From: Pseudorhodoferax sp047601025
GTDB lineage: Bacteria > Pseudomonadota > Gammaproteobacteria > Burkholderiales > Burkholderiaceae_C
Length of the DNA: 64,000 bases
Assembly: GCF_047601025.1 (NCBI RefSeq)
Contig: NZ_JASGJZ010000001.1
Location: 992,001 to 1,056,000 of the forward strand
Reading direction: 5' to 3'
Shown: positions 25,796 through 35,820 of the stretch, piece by piece
Layout of the letters: each line of letters starts with the position of its first letter
How positions within the stretch are numbered: the stretch's first letter is position 1
Made by a program: the position numbers and the translations under genes
Notes under the pieces: model-generated
Database searches by the model: none
The model's input: the letters and a program-made list of their open reading frames with translations, nothing else
Told to the model about the DNA's origin: nothing

Positions 25796-26428
25796 ATGAA
25801 ATTCGTCGCTTTCGAGCGCAACAAGCAGGGTACGGGTGCGAGCCGCCGTCTGCGCATCACCGGCAAGACGCCCGGCATCGTCTATGGCGGTTCCGGCGAG
25901 CCCCAGCTGATCGAGCTGGACCACAACGCGCTGTGGCACGCCCTGAAGAAGGAAGCCTTCCACTCCTCCGTGCTGGAGATGGAACTGGCGGGCCAGGTCA
26001 GCAAGGTGCTGCTGCGCGACGTGCAGATGCACCCGTTCCGCCAGCAGGTGCTGCACATCGACTTCCAGCGCGTGGACGCCAGGACCCGCATGAACCTGAA
26101 GGTGCCGCTGCACTTCAAGGGCGAGGAAGAGTCCGACGCCGTCAAGCTGGACCACAACCTGGTCAACCACGTGACGACCGAACTGGAAGTCAACTGCCTG
26201 CCGGCCGACCTGCCCGAGTTCATCGAGGTGGACCTGTCGGGCCTGAAGAACAACGGCACCATCACGCTGAACGACATCAAGCTGCCCAAGGGCGTGAAGT
26301 GGGTCGGCCACGGCCGCAAGACGCCGGTGCTGGCATCGGCCACGGCCCCGGCGGTCGAGGAAGAAGCCGCGCCGGCCGCCGCAGCCGCTGCGCCGGCGGC
26401 TCCCGCCAAGGGCAAGGGCAAGAAGTAA
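25796..26428 (+). CDS. rplY: 50S ribosomal protein L25 (Ctc/TL5 form)
   Basis: A 210-residue L25 of the long general-stress (Ctc) type, binding 5S rRNA. The N-terminal L25 domain (MKFVAFERNKQGTGASRRLRI, read here as the motifs FERNKQGTGASRRLR and GKTPGIVYGG) is followed by the TL5 C-terminal beta domain (about 95-180). An Ala/Pro tail then ends in Lys/Gly (KGKGKK). RBS AGGAG lies 7 bases before the ATG. Single gene between two terminators. Confidence 0.96.
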   Translation: MKFVAFERNKQGTGASRRLRITGKTPGIVYGGSGEPQLIELDHNALWHALKKEAFHSSVLEMELAGQVSKVLLRDVQMHPFRQQVLHIDFQRVDARTRMNLKVPLHFKGEEESDAVKLDHNLVNHVTTELEVNCLPADLPEFIEVDLSGLKNNGTITLNDIKLPKGVKWVGHGRKTPVLASATAPAVEEEAAPAAAAAAPAAPAKGKGKK

Positions 26429-26446
26429 GCCCTGCGCTCCGCCACG

Positions 26447-26470
26447 ACGGCCCGCCTCGGCGGGCCGTTT
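26447..26470 (+). terminator. Intrinsic terminator after rplY
   Basis: ACGGCCCGC and GCGGGCCGT form the stem, with a 4-6-base loop, followed by TTTCTC. It lies 18 bases after the rplY stop. Confidence 0.8.
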
Positions 26471-26502
26471 CTCTTGGCGGCCGATCGGAAACAATCGCAG
26501 CC

Positions 26503-27183
26503 ATGATCAAGCTCTTCGCCGGCCTCGGCAATCCCGGCCCCGAGTACGAACAGACGCGGCACAACGCCGGCTTCTGGTTCATCGACGCGCTGGCACGCGA
26601 ACTCAAGGTGTCGCTGGTGCCCGAGAAGAACTACTTCGGCCTGGCCGCGCGTGCCCAGGTGCAGGGCCGGACCGTGTGGCTGCTGCAGCCGCAGACCTTC
26701 ATGAACCTGTCGGGCAAGTCGGTCGCGGCGCTGGCGCGCTTCTTCAAGATCGCGCCCGAGGAAGTGCTGGTCGCCCACGACGAACTGGACATCGTGCCCG
26801 GCCAGGTCAAGCTCAAGCAGGGCGGCAGCCATGCCGGCCACAACGGCCTGCGCGACATCCACGCCCAGCTCGGCTCGCCCGACTACTGGCGGCTGCGCCT
26901 GGGCATCGGCCACCCGGGCGCCAAGGACCAGGTGCTGGGCTGGGTGCTGAAGAAGCCGTCGGCCGAGCACCGCGCGGCGATCGACGAGTGCATCGCCCGC
27001 TCGGCGCGCGCGTTGCCGCTGCTGGCGGCCGGCGACTTCACGCAGGCCATGCTGCAGATCCACACCAGCAAGCCGCCCCGGCCGAAGCCGCCGCGGCAGG
27101 CGCCGCCGCCCGCTCCCGGGGCCTCAGAAGCGGTGAATGGATCGATCGCGCCCACGGCGGGTGGCGCCGGGCCACAGGCGTAG
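26503..27183 (+). CDS. pth: Peptidyl-tRNA hydrolase with an element-derived C-terminal tail
   Basis: A 226-residue Pth that releases tRNA from stalled peptidyl-tRNA. Asn10 (GLGNPG), catalytic His20 (TRHNAGFWF), the NLSG motif with Asn68, and Asp93 (VAHDELD) are present. The normal protein body ends in a Pro-rich stretch near residue 207. The last 18 residues (209-226, EAVNGSIAPTAGGAGPQA) and the stop codon are encoded by the family 1 repeat, which starts exactly at codon 209. The tail is beyond the catalytic fold and should be tolerated. Confidence 0.95.
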   Translation: MIKLFAGLGNPGPEYEQTRHNAGFWFIDALARELKVSLVPEKNYFGLAARAQVQGRTVWLLQPQTFMNLSGKSVAALARFFKIAPEEVLVAHDELDIVPGQVKLKQGGSHAGHNGLRDIHAQLGSPDYWRLRLGIGHPGAKDQVLGWVLKKPSAEHRAAIDECIARSARALPLLAAGDFTQAMLQIHTSKPPRPKPPRQAPPPAPGASEAVNGSIAPTAGGAGPQA

Positions 27184-27332
27184 GCGCAGGCTGGCGCCAG
27201 GGCAAGGACTGCAACGCCCGCATGGGAGGCGTGCCCCGGTCCCAAGGGCGAGGCCTCGGGCACGGCGATGGCGATGTGCGTGGACGCTTATCGGGGGCCT
27301 TGCGTGGGCGGGAGGGATCCGTTCACAGCTTC
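27127..27332 (+). repeat. MITE-like intergenic repeat, family 1, copy 2
   Basis: A 206-bp element between pth and the ferredoxin gene, homologous to 5918-6144. The left end GAAGCGGTGAATGGATC and the reverse complement of the right end (GAAGCTGTGAACGGATC) are imperfect terminal inverted repeats. Compared with copy 1 it is 21 bp shorter because of internal indels. It overlaps the 3' ends of both flanking convergent genes. No transposase frame. Confidence 0.75.
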
Positions 27333-27608
27333 CTGGCCTAGATCGGCGACCGGCTTGCCGGCCTCGGCCTGCAGCCGGCGATACCTGGCCCACAGGGTCT
27401 CGCGGCTCTCGACGAAATCCGGATGCACCGGGATGCAGGCCACCGGGCAGATCTGCACGCACTGCGGCTCGTCGAAATGGCCCACGCACTCGGTGCAGCG
27501 GCCCGGGTCGATCTGGTAGAACGCCTCGCCCATGGAAATCGCGTCGTTCGGGCACTCGGGCTCGCAAACGTCGCAGTTGATGCACTCGTCGGTGATGGTC
27601 AGCGCCAT
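27288..27608 (-). CDS. YfhL-type 2[4Fe-4S] ferredoxin with an element-derived tail
   Basis: A 106-residue dicluster ferredoxin. Cluster ligands are in C-x2-C-x2-C-x3-CP (CINCDVCEPECP) and C-x2-C-x8-C-x3-CP (CTECVGHFDEPQCVQICP); the 8-residue insertion is typical of the YfhL/Allochromatium type. It is a small cytosolic electron carrier with an unassigned partner. Residues 93-106 (EAVNGSLPPTQGPR) come from the right terminal repeat of the family 1 element, again starting exactly at the element edge. Relatives usually end near residue 90. Confidence 0.93.
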   Translation of the reverse strand: MALTITDECINCDVCEPECPNDAISMGEAFYQIDPGRCTECVGHFDEPQCVQICPVACIPVHPDFVESRETLWARYRRLQAEAGKPVADLGQEAVNGSLPPTQGPR

Positions 27609-27711
27609 GGGCGCGATTATCCCGCCGCGGCCGCGCCGATATCATCGGCCGCACGATGACCCGCCCCGCACGAGGCCCAAGGCCCGCCCTCCTGCCCGCC
27701 CGCCGCATGCG

Positions 27712-28671
27712 ATGAGCCTGTTCCTGGCCAAGCGCCTCGCCACGCTGCTGGCCACGCTGGCCGGCACCTCGGTCATCGTGTTCCTGGTGCTGGACATCCT
27801 GCCCGGCAACGCCGCGCAGATGCTGCTGGGCCCGGACGCCGCGCCCGAGGCCGTGGCCGAACTGGCCGCCCGGCTGGGCCTGGACCAGCCGGCCTGGACG
27901 CGCTACGGGCACTGGATCGCCGGCCTGGCGCGCGGCGACCTGGGCGACAGCTACGCCTACGGCTCGCCGGTGCTGGACCTGATCCTCGAGCGCCTGGCGC
28001 TGACCGTGCCGCTGGCGGTGCTGGCCATGCTGCTGACGACCGCGCTGGCGCTCGCCGTCGGCGTGGCGGCCGCGGCGCGCCACAACCGGCTCGGCGACGT
28101 GGGCCTGATGGGGCTGGCGCAGGTCGGCATCGCGATCCCGAACTTCTGGTTCGCGATCCTGCTGATCCTGCTGTTCTCGGTGAAGCTGCAGTGGTTCTCG
28201 GCCGGCGGCTTCGACGGCTGGGGCGAAGGGCTGGACGGGCTGCTGCAGGGCCTGAAGGCGCTGGCCCTGCCGGCGCTGTCGCTGGCCGTGGTGCAGGCCG
28301 CGATCCTGGCGCGCATCACGCGCTCGGCGGTGCTGGAGGTCATGCGCGAGGACTTCGTGCGCACGGCCCGCGCCAAGGGCCTGGGGCAGCACACCGTGCT
28401 GTGGCGCCACGTGCTGCGCAACGCGCTGATCCCGGTCGTCACCGTGATGGGCATGCAGTTCGCCGAGCTGATGGCCGGCACCATCGTGGTCGAGAACGTG
28501 TTCTACCTGCCGGGCCTGGGCCGGCTGATCTTCCAGTCGATCGCCAACCGCGACCTGGTCGTCGTGCGCAACTGCGTGATGCTGCTGGCGGCCATGGTGG
28601 TGCTGGTGAACTTCGTCGTGGACCTGCTGTACGCCGTGATCGACCCGCGGCTGAAGGCCAGCGACGTATGA
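27712..28671 (+). CDS. Peptide/nickel-type ABC transporter permease (DppB-like)
   Basis: A 319-residue inner-membrane permease with about six transmembrane helices. The first is FLAKRLATLLATLAGTSVIV (the N-terminal residues are LFLAKRLATLL), followed by the periplasmic segment typical of DppB. The EAA motif region is ARAKGLGQHTVLWRHVLRNA, and it ends with VDLLYAVIDPRLK, a family hallmark. First gene of a five-gene operon (two permeases, two ATPases, binding protein). Overlaps the next gene by 4 bases. The substrate could be di/oligopeptides or related compounds. Confidence 0.93.
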   Translation: MSLFLAKRLATLLATLAGTSVIVFLVLDILPGNAAQMLLGPDAAPEAVAELAARLGLDQPAWTRYGHWIAGLARGDLGDSYAYGSPVLDLILERLALTVPLAVLAMLLTTALALAVGVAAAARHNRLGDVGLMGLAQVGIAIPNFWFAILLILLFSVKLQWFSAGGFDGWGEGLDGLLQGLKALALPALSLAVVQAAILARITRSAVLEVMREDFVRTARAKGLGQHTVLWRHVLRNALIPVVTVMGMQFAELMAGTIVVENVFYLPGLGRLIFQSIANRDLVVVRNCVMLLAAMVVLVNFVVDLLYAVIDPRLKASDV

Positions 28672-29510
28672 CGCCGCCGGGCCTGTGGCCGCGCGCGCGG
28701 CGCCACCCCAGCTTCGTGCTCGGCGCCGCGCTGACGGCGCTGCTGGTCGCCGCCGCCCTGCTCTCCTACCTGTGGACGCCCTGGCCGCCGCTGGAGATGG
28801 ACATGGCCGGCAAGCTGCAGGGCCCCAGCGCGCAACACTGGCTGGGCACGGACGCGTTCGGGCGCGACGTGGCCTCGCTGCTGCTGGTCGGCGCGCGCGC
28901 GTCCATCCTGGTCGGCGTGATCGCGGTCGGCATCGGCCTCGTCGCCGGCACCGCCCTCGGCCTGCTGGCGGCCGCGCGGCGCGGCTGGGTCGAGGAAACC
29001 GTGATGCGGCTGGCCGACTTCTCGCTGGCGTTTCCGGCCATCCTGTCGGCCATCATGCTGACGGCCGTGTTCGGGCCCGGCATCACGAACGCCATCGTCG
29101 CCATCGGCATCTACAACATCCCGATGTTCGCGCGCATCGCGCGCGGCTCGGCCAACGCGGTCTGGGCGCGCGAGTACGTGACGGCCGCGCGCGCCTGCGG
29201 CAAGGGCGCCCTGGCGATCACGCTGCAGCACGTGCTGCCCAACATCTCGGCCGCGCTGATCGTGCAGAGCACGATCCGCTTCGCGGTCGCGATCCTGGCC
29301 GAGGCCGCGCTATCGTACCTGGGCCTGGGCACGCAGCCGCCGCAGCCGTCCTGGGGGCGCATGCTGAGCGAGGCGCAGACGCTGATGTTCCAGCAGCCCT
29401 TGCTGGCCGTCTTCCCCGGCATGGCGATCGCGCTGGCGGTGCTCGGGCTGAACCTGCTCGGCGACGGGCTGCGCGACCTGCTGGACCCGCGCCTGGCGGG
29501 AACGAGATGA
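28668..29510 (+). CDS. Peptide/nickel-type ABC transporter permease (DppC-like)
   Basis: A 280-residue partner permease. One N-terminal transmembrane helix (FVLGAALTALLVAAALLSYLW) precedes HWLGTDAFGRDVASLLLVGAR, the DppC/OppC N-terminal domain signature (LGTDxxGRD). The EAA loop is ARACGKGALAITLQHVLPN, and the C-terminus is LNLLGDGLRDLLDPRL. Start overlaps the previous stop (ATGA), and its own stop overlaps the next ATG. Confidence 0.94.
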   Translation: MTPPGLWPRARRHPSFVLGAALTALLVAAALLSYLWTPWPPLEMDMAGKLQGPSAQHWLGTDAFGRDVASLLLVGARASILVGVIAVGIGLVAGTALGLLAAARRGWVEETVMRLADFSLAFPAILSAIMLTAVFGPGITNAIVAIGIYNIPMFARIARGSANAVWAREYVTAARACGKGALAITLQHVLPNISAALIVQSTIRFAVAILAEAALSYLGLGTQPPQPSWGRMLSEAQTLMFQQPLLAVFPGMAIALAVLGLNLLGDGLRDLLDPRLAGTR

Positions 29511-30504
29511 CGGCCCCCCTTGTGCACGCCCCGCTGCTGCAGGTGCGCGACCTGCGCGTGCGCCTGCAGACGCCGCGCGGCCCGGCCGAAGCGGTGCGCG
29601 GCGTCTCCTTCGACCTCGCGCGCGGCGAGACGCTGGGCATCGTCGGCGAATCCGGCTGCGGCAAATCCGTCACCGTGATGGCGCTGATGGGCCTGCTGCC
29701 GGCCAGCGCGCACGTGTCGGGCAGCATCCGCCTGGACGGCCGGGAGCTGGTCGGCCTGCCCGAGCGCGCGCTGTGCGGCATCCGCGGCAACCGCATCGGC
29801 ATGATCTTCCAGGAGCCGATGACGGCGCTGAACCCGGTGCACACGGTGGCGCGCCAGGTGGCCGAGCCGCTGCGGCTGCACCGCGGCCTGTCGAAGGCCG
29901 AGGCGCGGCGCGAGGCGCTGGCGCTGCTGCAGCGCGTGGGCATCCCCGACGCCGCGCAGCGGCTCGACGCCTACCCGCACCAGTTCTCCGGCGGCCAGCG
30001 CCAGCGCATCATGATCGCGATGGCGCTGGCCTGCGGGCCGGACCTCCTGATCGCCGACGAACCCACCACCGCGCTGGACGTGACGATCCAGAAGCAGATC
30101 CTCGACCTGCTGGCCGGGCTGGTGGCCGAGCGCGGCATGGCGCTGGTCCTGATCTCGCACGACCTGGGCGTGATCGCGCGCAGCGCCGCGCGCATGCTGG
30201 TCATGTACGGCGGCACCGTGGTCGAGAGCGGCGCCACGGCCGGCGTGTTCGGCCGCCGGCTGCACCCCTACACCCGCGGCCTGTTCGCGGCGCGGCCGGC
30301 GCTGGACGCGCCGCCCGGCCAGCGGCTGGCCACCATCCCCGGCAGCGTGCCCGAGCTCGCGGACCTGCCGCCCGGCTGCCCGTTCGCCGGCCGCTGCCCG
30401 CACACGGTGCCGGCCTGCAGCGCGGCGGTGCCGCCGCCCGTGCGGCTGCCGGACGGCCATGCGGCGCGCTGCATCCGGCTGGACGAGATCGCCGGGGTGG
30501 CGGC

Positions 30505-30508
<4 letters not shown>
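29507..30508 (+). CDS. ABC transporter ATP-binding protein (DppD/OppD-like)
   Basis: A 333-residue nucleotide-binding subunit. Walker A GESGCGKS (near residue 47), Q-loop FQEPMTALNPV, ABC signature FSGGQRQRI, Walker B LLIADEPTTALD and H-loop ISHDLG. The C-terminal oligopeptide-ABC domain has a Cys-containing PPGCPFAGRCPHTVPAC motif, associated with an Fe-S or metal site in this family. Coupled on both sides by 4-base overlaps. Confidence 0.95.
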
Positions 30509-31305
<797 letters not shown>

Positions 31306-31355
31306 GGTATGTTCCGGCCGTCCCGTTTTCTCCGACCTTTCCAGGGAGCCTCCCC

Positions 31356-32843
31356 ATGCTGAACCGCCGTACCGTGCTGGCCGCCAGCAGCGCCACCGCC
31401 CTCGCCGCCGCGCTGCCGGCCGGCGCCCAGTCCCGCAAGGACGCCATGGTGCTGGGCATGACGCTGGAGCCCGCCGGGCTGGACCCGACCACCAGCGCCG
31501 CCGCCTCGATCGCCGAGGTCACGCTCTACAGCATCTACGAGACCCTGACCAAGATCCAGCCCGACGGCCGCGTGGTGCCGCTGCTGGCCGAGGGCTGGGA
31601 CGTCTCGCCCGACCTGAAGACCTACACCTTCCGGCTGCGCAAGGACGTCAAGTTCCACAACGGCGAGCCGTTCAACGCGCAGACCGTCAAGTTCGCGTTC
31701 GAGCGCGCCGGCGGCGACAAGAGCACGAACAAGGACAAGCGCCAGTTCGCGAACCTCGGCGTGCAGGTCGTGGACGAGCACACCGTCGTGCTGCTGAACA
31801 AGGAGATCGACCCGGACCTGCCGTTCGCGCTGGGCCAGGCCACGGCCATCATCGTCGAGCCCAAGAGCGTGGACACCAACGCCACGCGGCCCGTGGGCAC
31901 CGGCCCGTACCAGCTGGAAAGCTACAGCAAGGGCGCCTCGCTGTGGCTGCGCAAGTGGGCCGGCTACCGCAACCCGGCCGCCGCGAAGCTCTCGCGCATC
32001 GGCTTTCGCTTCATCTCCGACCCGGCCGCGCAGGCCGCCTCGCTGCTGGCCGGCGACGTGGACGCGTTCCCGCGCATCGCCACGCGCGTGGTCGCGCAGT
32101 TCAAGGGCAACCCGCAGTTCCAGACCATCCTGGCCGGCTCGCGCGCCAAGACCATCCTGGCCATGAACCACCGCCGCGCGCCGCTGAACGACGTGCGCGT
32201 GCGCCGCGCCATCCTGGCCGCGATCGACCGCAAGGCCGTGATCGACGGCGCCGCCGACGGCTTCGGCACGCCGATCGGCAGCCACTACGTGCCCGACGCG
32301 CCGGGCTACGTGGACACGACCGGCATCAACCCGTTCGACCTGGACAAGGCGCGCCGGCTCATGCAGGAAGCCGGCGTGAAGACGCCGCTGGAGCTGACCA
32401 TGACGCTGCCGCCGCCGCCCTACGCGCGCCAGGGCGGCGAGGTCATCACGGCCCAGCTCGCCAAGATCGGCATCCAGGTGAAGACGCAGAACGTGGAATG
32501 GGCGCAGTGGCTGTCGGGCACCTACGGCGGCGGCTTCAACTACGACCTGTCCATCGTCTCGCACGTCGAGCCCTTCGACCTGGGCAACTACGCCAAGCCC
32601 GAGTACTACTGGGGCTACGACTCCAAGGAATTCAAGGCCCTGTACGACCGGATCATGAACACCGGCAACCTGGCCGAGCGCAACAAGCTGCTCGGCGAGG
32701 CGCAGCGCCTGCTGGCCACGGACGCGGCCAACGGCTTCCTGTACCAGCCGCAGTTCCCCACGATCGCCAAGCGCAACGTGCGCGGGCTGTGGACGGCGCT
32801 GCCGATCTTCGCGAACGACCTGGGCGCCCTGCACTGGGCTTGA
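31356..32843 (+). CDS. ABC transporter periplasmic substrate-binding protein, family 5
   Basis: A 495-residue SBP_bac_5 protein. The signal peptide begins LNRRTVLAASSATALAAALP with cleavage near AGAQ. The mature domain carries the family 5 signature region (PLLAEGWDVSPDLKTYTFRL) and RPVGTGPYQLESY. Such proteins bind di/oligopeptides, nickel chelates or related solutes. RBS AGGGAG lies before the ATG. It closes the transporter operon and is followed at once by family 2 repeat copy B. The neighbouring amidase suggests amide- or peptide-type substrates (inference). Confidence 0.93.
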   Translation: MLNRRTVLAASSATALAAALPAGAQSRKDAMVLGMTLEPAGLDPTTSAAASIAEVTLYSIYETLTKIQPDGRVVPLLAEGWDVSPDLKTYTFRLRKDVKFHNGEPFNAQTVKFAFERAGGDKSTNKDKRQFANLGVQVVDEHTVVLLNKEIDPDLPFALGQATAIIVEPKSVDTNATRPVGTGPYQLESYSKGASLWLRKWAGYRNPAAAKLSRIGFRFISDPAAQAASLLAGDVDAFPRIATRVVAQFKGNPQFQTILAGSRAKTILAMNHRRAPLNDVRVRRAILAAIDRKAVIDGAADGFGTPIGSHYVPDAPGYVDTTGINPFDLDKARRLMQEAGVKTPLELTMTLPPPPYARQGGEVITAQLAKIGIQVKTQNVEWAQWLSGTYGGGFNYDLSIVSHVEPFDLGNYAKPEYYWGYDSKEFKALYDRIMNTGNLAERNKLLGEAQRLLATDAANGFLYQPQFPTIAKRNVRGLWTALPIFANDLGALHWA

Positions 32844-32844
32844 C

Positions 32845-33112
32845 ATGAAACACCCCCGGTCTGCGCACTGCGCGCTGCGCCAACCCCCTCGAGGAAGCGA
32901 GGCGCCGCGGCTCCGAGCCTGCCCGCGCAGGCCTGGACGGCCCGACGGGGCGGCGCCTCAGGAGCAACCGCGGCCTGCACGGCACGCCTGCCGCCCGGCC
33001 AGGCCGGCCCGCGGCGTGCGCCGGCAGGGCCTGCTCCGCGGCCGTTCGAACCGCGGCGCGCGGCCCGGTTCCATGCGCTGCGGGTGGCGCGCCAGCGCCG
33101 TGGAACACTGAA
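32845..33112 (+). repeat. Intergenic repeat, family 2, copy B
   Basis: About 268 bp running from one base after the binding-protein stop to the ATG of the amidase. Homologous to copy A (16747-17005) in the same orientation relative to the flanking genes. The right end GCGCCAGCGCCGTGGAACACTGA precedes the ATG, and the GTGGAA segment stands where the ribosome binding site would be. It contains no gene. Confidence 0.75.
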
Positions 33113-34507
33113 ATGCGAGCGCTGCACGACTTGTCGGCCCGGGAACTGGTCGCGGCCTACCGCCGGCGCGAGCTTTCGCCGGTGGAGGTCGCGCAATCGG
33201 TGCTGGACCACGTCGCGCGCTGGGAGCCGCGCCTGGACGCGACCTGGCTGCTGCAGCCCGAACGGGCGCTGGAGCAGGCCCGCGCGTCGGAGCAGCGCTG
33301 GCAGCGCGGCGCGCCGCTCGGCCCGGTCGACGGCGTGCCGGCGACCCTCAAGGAGAACATCGCCACGCGCGGCGACCCGGTGCCGCTGGGCACCGCCGCC
33401 ACGGTGCTGGAGCCGGCCGCGGCCGATGCGCCGCCGGCCGCGCGGCTGCGCGAGGCCGGCGCCGTGGTCCTGGCCAAGACCACCATGCCGGACTACGGCA
33501 TGCTGTCCTCCGGGCTGTCGAGCTTCCACCGGCTCGCGCGCAATCCCTGGGACCTGTCGCGCACGCCCGGCGGCTCCAGCGCCGGCGCCGGCGCGGCCGC
33601 GGCGGCCGGCTACGGGCCGCTGCACGTCGGCACCGACATCGGCGGGTCGATCCGCCTGCCGGCCGGCTGGTGCGGCGTCTTCGGCCTGAAGCCCAGCCTG
33701 GGCCGCATCCCGATCGACCCGCCCTATACCGGCCGCGCCGCCGGCCCGATGACGCGCAGCGTGGCCGACGCCGCGCTGATGATGCAGGTGCTGGCGCAGC
33801 CCGACGCGCGCGACAGCATGGGCCTGCCGGCGCAGGACATCGCCTGGGACCGGTACGACCGCGGCGCCGAGCGCCTGCGCGGCCTGCGCCTCGGGCTGCT
33901 GCTGGACGCCGGCTGCGGCCTGCCGGTCGAGCCCGAGGTGCGCGCCGCCGTCGCGCGCGCGACCCGGCTGTTCGAGCAGGCCGGCGCCATCGTCGAGCCC
34001 ATGGCGCCGTTCCTGACGGCGGCCATGCTGGACGGCATGGACCGCGGCTGGCGCATGCGCAGCCACGTGGACCTGCTGGCGCTGCCGCCCGCGCGCAAGG
34101 CCGCCGTGCTGCCCTACATCCGCGCCTGGACCGACAGCGTGGCCGGCATGGACGGCATCGCCACCTACCGGGCCATGGCGCAGTACCACGCCACGCGCGT
34201 GGCCACGGTGGCGGCCTGCCGCGGCTTCGACTACGTGCTGTCGCCGGTCTCGCCGGTGCCGGCGCCGCCGGCCGAATGGGCCTCGCCGACCAACGACCCG
34301 CTGCGCGCGCTGGAGCACATCGCGTTCACGGTGCCGTTCAACATGTCCGAGCAGCCGGCCGCCTCGATCGACTGCGGCCGCACGGCCGGCGGCCTGCCGA
34401 TCGGCCTGCAGATCGCCGGCCAGCGCTTCGACGACCTGGGCGTGCTGCAGGTCGCGCATGCCTTCGAGCAGCTGCGCGGGCCGCAGCCGCCCTGGCCGGA
34501 GCCGTGA
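33113..34507 (+). CDS. Amidase-signature family amidase
   Basis: A 464-residue AS-family hydrolase. The Ser-cisSer-Lys triad is visible: Lys in PVDGVPATLKENI (near residue 80), cis-Ser in RTPGGSSAGAGAA, and the nucleophile Ser in GTDIGGSIRLPAGWCGVFGLKPS. These enzymes hydrolyse carboxamides, and some members act as GatA or allophanate hydrolase. No GatB/GatC is adjacent and the length differs from AtzF, so it is probably catabolic. GTGA overlap with the downstream TPR gene indicates a joint function. Confidence 0.9.
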   Translation: MRALHDLSARELVAAYRRRELSPVEVAQSVLDHVARWEPRLDATWLLQPERALEQARASEQRWQRGAPLGPVDGVPATLKENIATRGDPVPLGTAATVLEPAAADAPPAARLREAGAVVLAKTTMPDYGMLSSGLSSFHRLARNPWDLSRTPGGSSAGAGAAAAAGYGPLHVGTDIGGSIRLPAGWCGVFGLKPSLGRIPIDPPYTGRAAGPMTRSVADAALMMQVLAQPDARDSMGLPAQDIAWDRYDRGAERLRGLRLGLLLDAGCGLPVEPEVRAAVARATRLFEQAGAIVEPMAPFLTAAMLDGMDRGWRMRSHVDLLALPPARKAAVLPYIRAWTDSVAGMDGIATYRAMAQYHATRVATVAACRGFDYVLSPVSPVPAPPAEWASPTNDPLRALEHIAFTVPFNMSEQPAASIDCGRTAGGLPIGLQIAGQRFDDLGVLQVAHAFEQLRGPQPPWPEP

Positions 34508-35820
34508 TCCGCGACAGCCTGGGCAACCCGGCCACGCTGCACGACGCGTCCAGCCTCGCCTTCCTGGACGACTTCGCGCAGGGCCTGCTGCGCTACGAGC
34601 CGCGCGCGGTGCGGCTGCTGGAGATCGCCCCGGCCGACGGCTCGGCCATCGTGCAGGCCGCGGCCGCCGCACTGCAGATGTTCGCCGAGACGCCCGATGC
34701 GCCGGCCAGGGCGCTGCCGCACGTGCAGCGCGCCTTGGCCGCGGCGCCGGCCGCCACGCCGCGCGAGCAGCGCTTCGCCGCAGCCGTCGCGGCCTGGGTC
34801 GCCGGCGACATCCCGCGCGCGATCGCGCTGCACGAGGAGCAGGCCGCCGAGCATCCGCGCGACCTGGTGTCGGTCAAGCTCGGCCAGTACCACCTGTTCA
34901 ACCGTGGCGACGCGCCGGGCATGCTGCGCCTGGCCCGGCAGGTGCTGCCGGCCGCGGGCGACGTGCCGCAGCTGCACGGCATGCTGGCCTTCGGCTGGGA
35001 GCAGTGCCATTTCCTGCGCGAGGCCGAGGCCGCCGCGCAGCAGGCCCTGCGCGGCGAGCCGGGCGAGCCCTGGGCGCACCATGCGCTCGCACACGTGATG
35101 CTGACCGAGGGCCGGCTGCGGGAAGGCTGGCAGTTCCTGCAGGCGATGGCGCCGCACTGGGACGGGCTGAACTCCTTCATGCTGACGCACAACTGGTGGC
35201 ATGCCGCGCTGTTCGCGCTGGAACTGGACGACGCCGGGGCGGCGCTGCGGCTGTACGACACACGCGTCTGGGGCGTGCTGAAGACGTATTCGCAGGACCA
35301 GGTCAACGCCGTCTCGCTGCTGGCCCGGCTGGAACTGGCCGGCGCCGGCGTGGGCCCGCGCTGGCAGGAACTGGCGCCCTGGCTGGCGCCGCGCGTGGCC
35401 GACCACGTGCTGGCGTTCCTGGACCTGCACTATCTCTACGGCCTGGCACGCGCCGGCCGGCCCGAGGCGGACGTGCTGCTGGCCGATCTCGCCCGCCATG
35501 CGCAACAGGCGCCGCAGGAGGCCTGGCGCAGCGTCGCGCTACCGGCCGCGCAAGGCCTGCTGGCGCATGCGCGTGGCGACCACGCCACGGCCGCGCGGAC
35601 CCTGGCCCTGGCGCTGCCGCGCCTGCGCGAGATCGGCGGCAGCCATGCGCAGCGCGACCTGTTCCAGCAGCTGTACCTCGATGCGCTGGCCCGAAGCGGC
35701 CAGCTCGCCGAGGCCCAGCACCTGTTGCAGCAGCAGGCGCGGCTGCAGCCGGCCTCGCGCCGGCTGGACCGCCAGGCCCGGGCCGTGGCCCAGGCCCTGG
35801 GGATCGGTCAGAACCGGTAG
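34504..35820 (+). CDS. TTC38-like tetratricopeptide-repeat protein
   Basis: A 438-residue protein built of helical repeats, with a GTG start that overlaps the amidase stop (GTGA). The segments HALAHVMLTEGRLREGWQFL and NSFMLTHNWWHAALFALE (here NSFMLTHNWWHAAL) resemble the TTC38 family found in bacteria and animals. No signal peptide or catalytic motif was seen. It converges on ompW with a 13-base overlap. Translational coupling to the amidase suggests a linked but unknown role. Confidence 0.82.
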   Translation: MIRDSLGNPATLHDASSLAFLDDFAQGLLRYEPRAVRLLEIAPADGSAIVQAAAAALQMFAETPDAPARALPHVQRALAAAPAATPREQRFAAAVAAWVAGDIPRAIALHEEQAAEHPRDLVSVKLGQYHLFNRGDAPGMLRLARQVLPAAGDVPQLHGMLAFGWEQCHFLREAEAAAQQALRGEPGEPWAHHALAHVMLTEGRLREGWQFLQAMAPHWDGLNSFMLTHNWWHAALFALELDDAGAALRLYDTRVWGVLKTYSQDQVNAVSLLARLELAGAGVGPRWQELAPWLAPRVADHVLAFLDLHYLYGLARAGRPEADVLLADLARHAQQAPQEAWRSVALPAAQGLLAHARGDHATAARTLALALPRLREIGGSHAQRDLFQQLYLDALARSGQLAEAQHLLQQQARLQPASRRLDRQARAVAQALGIGQNR

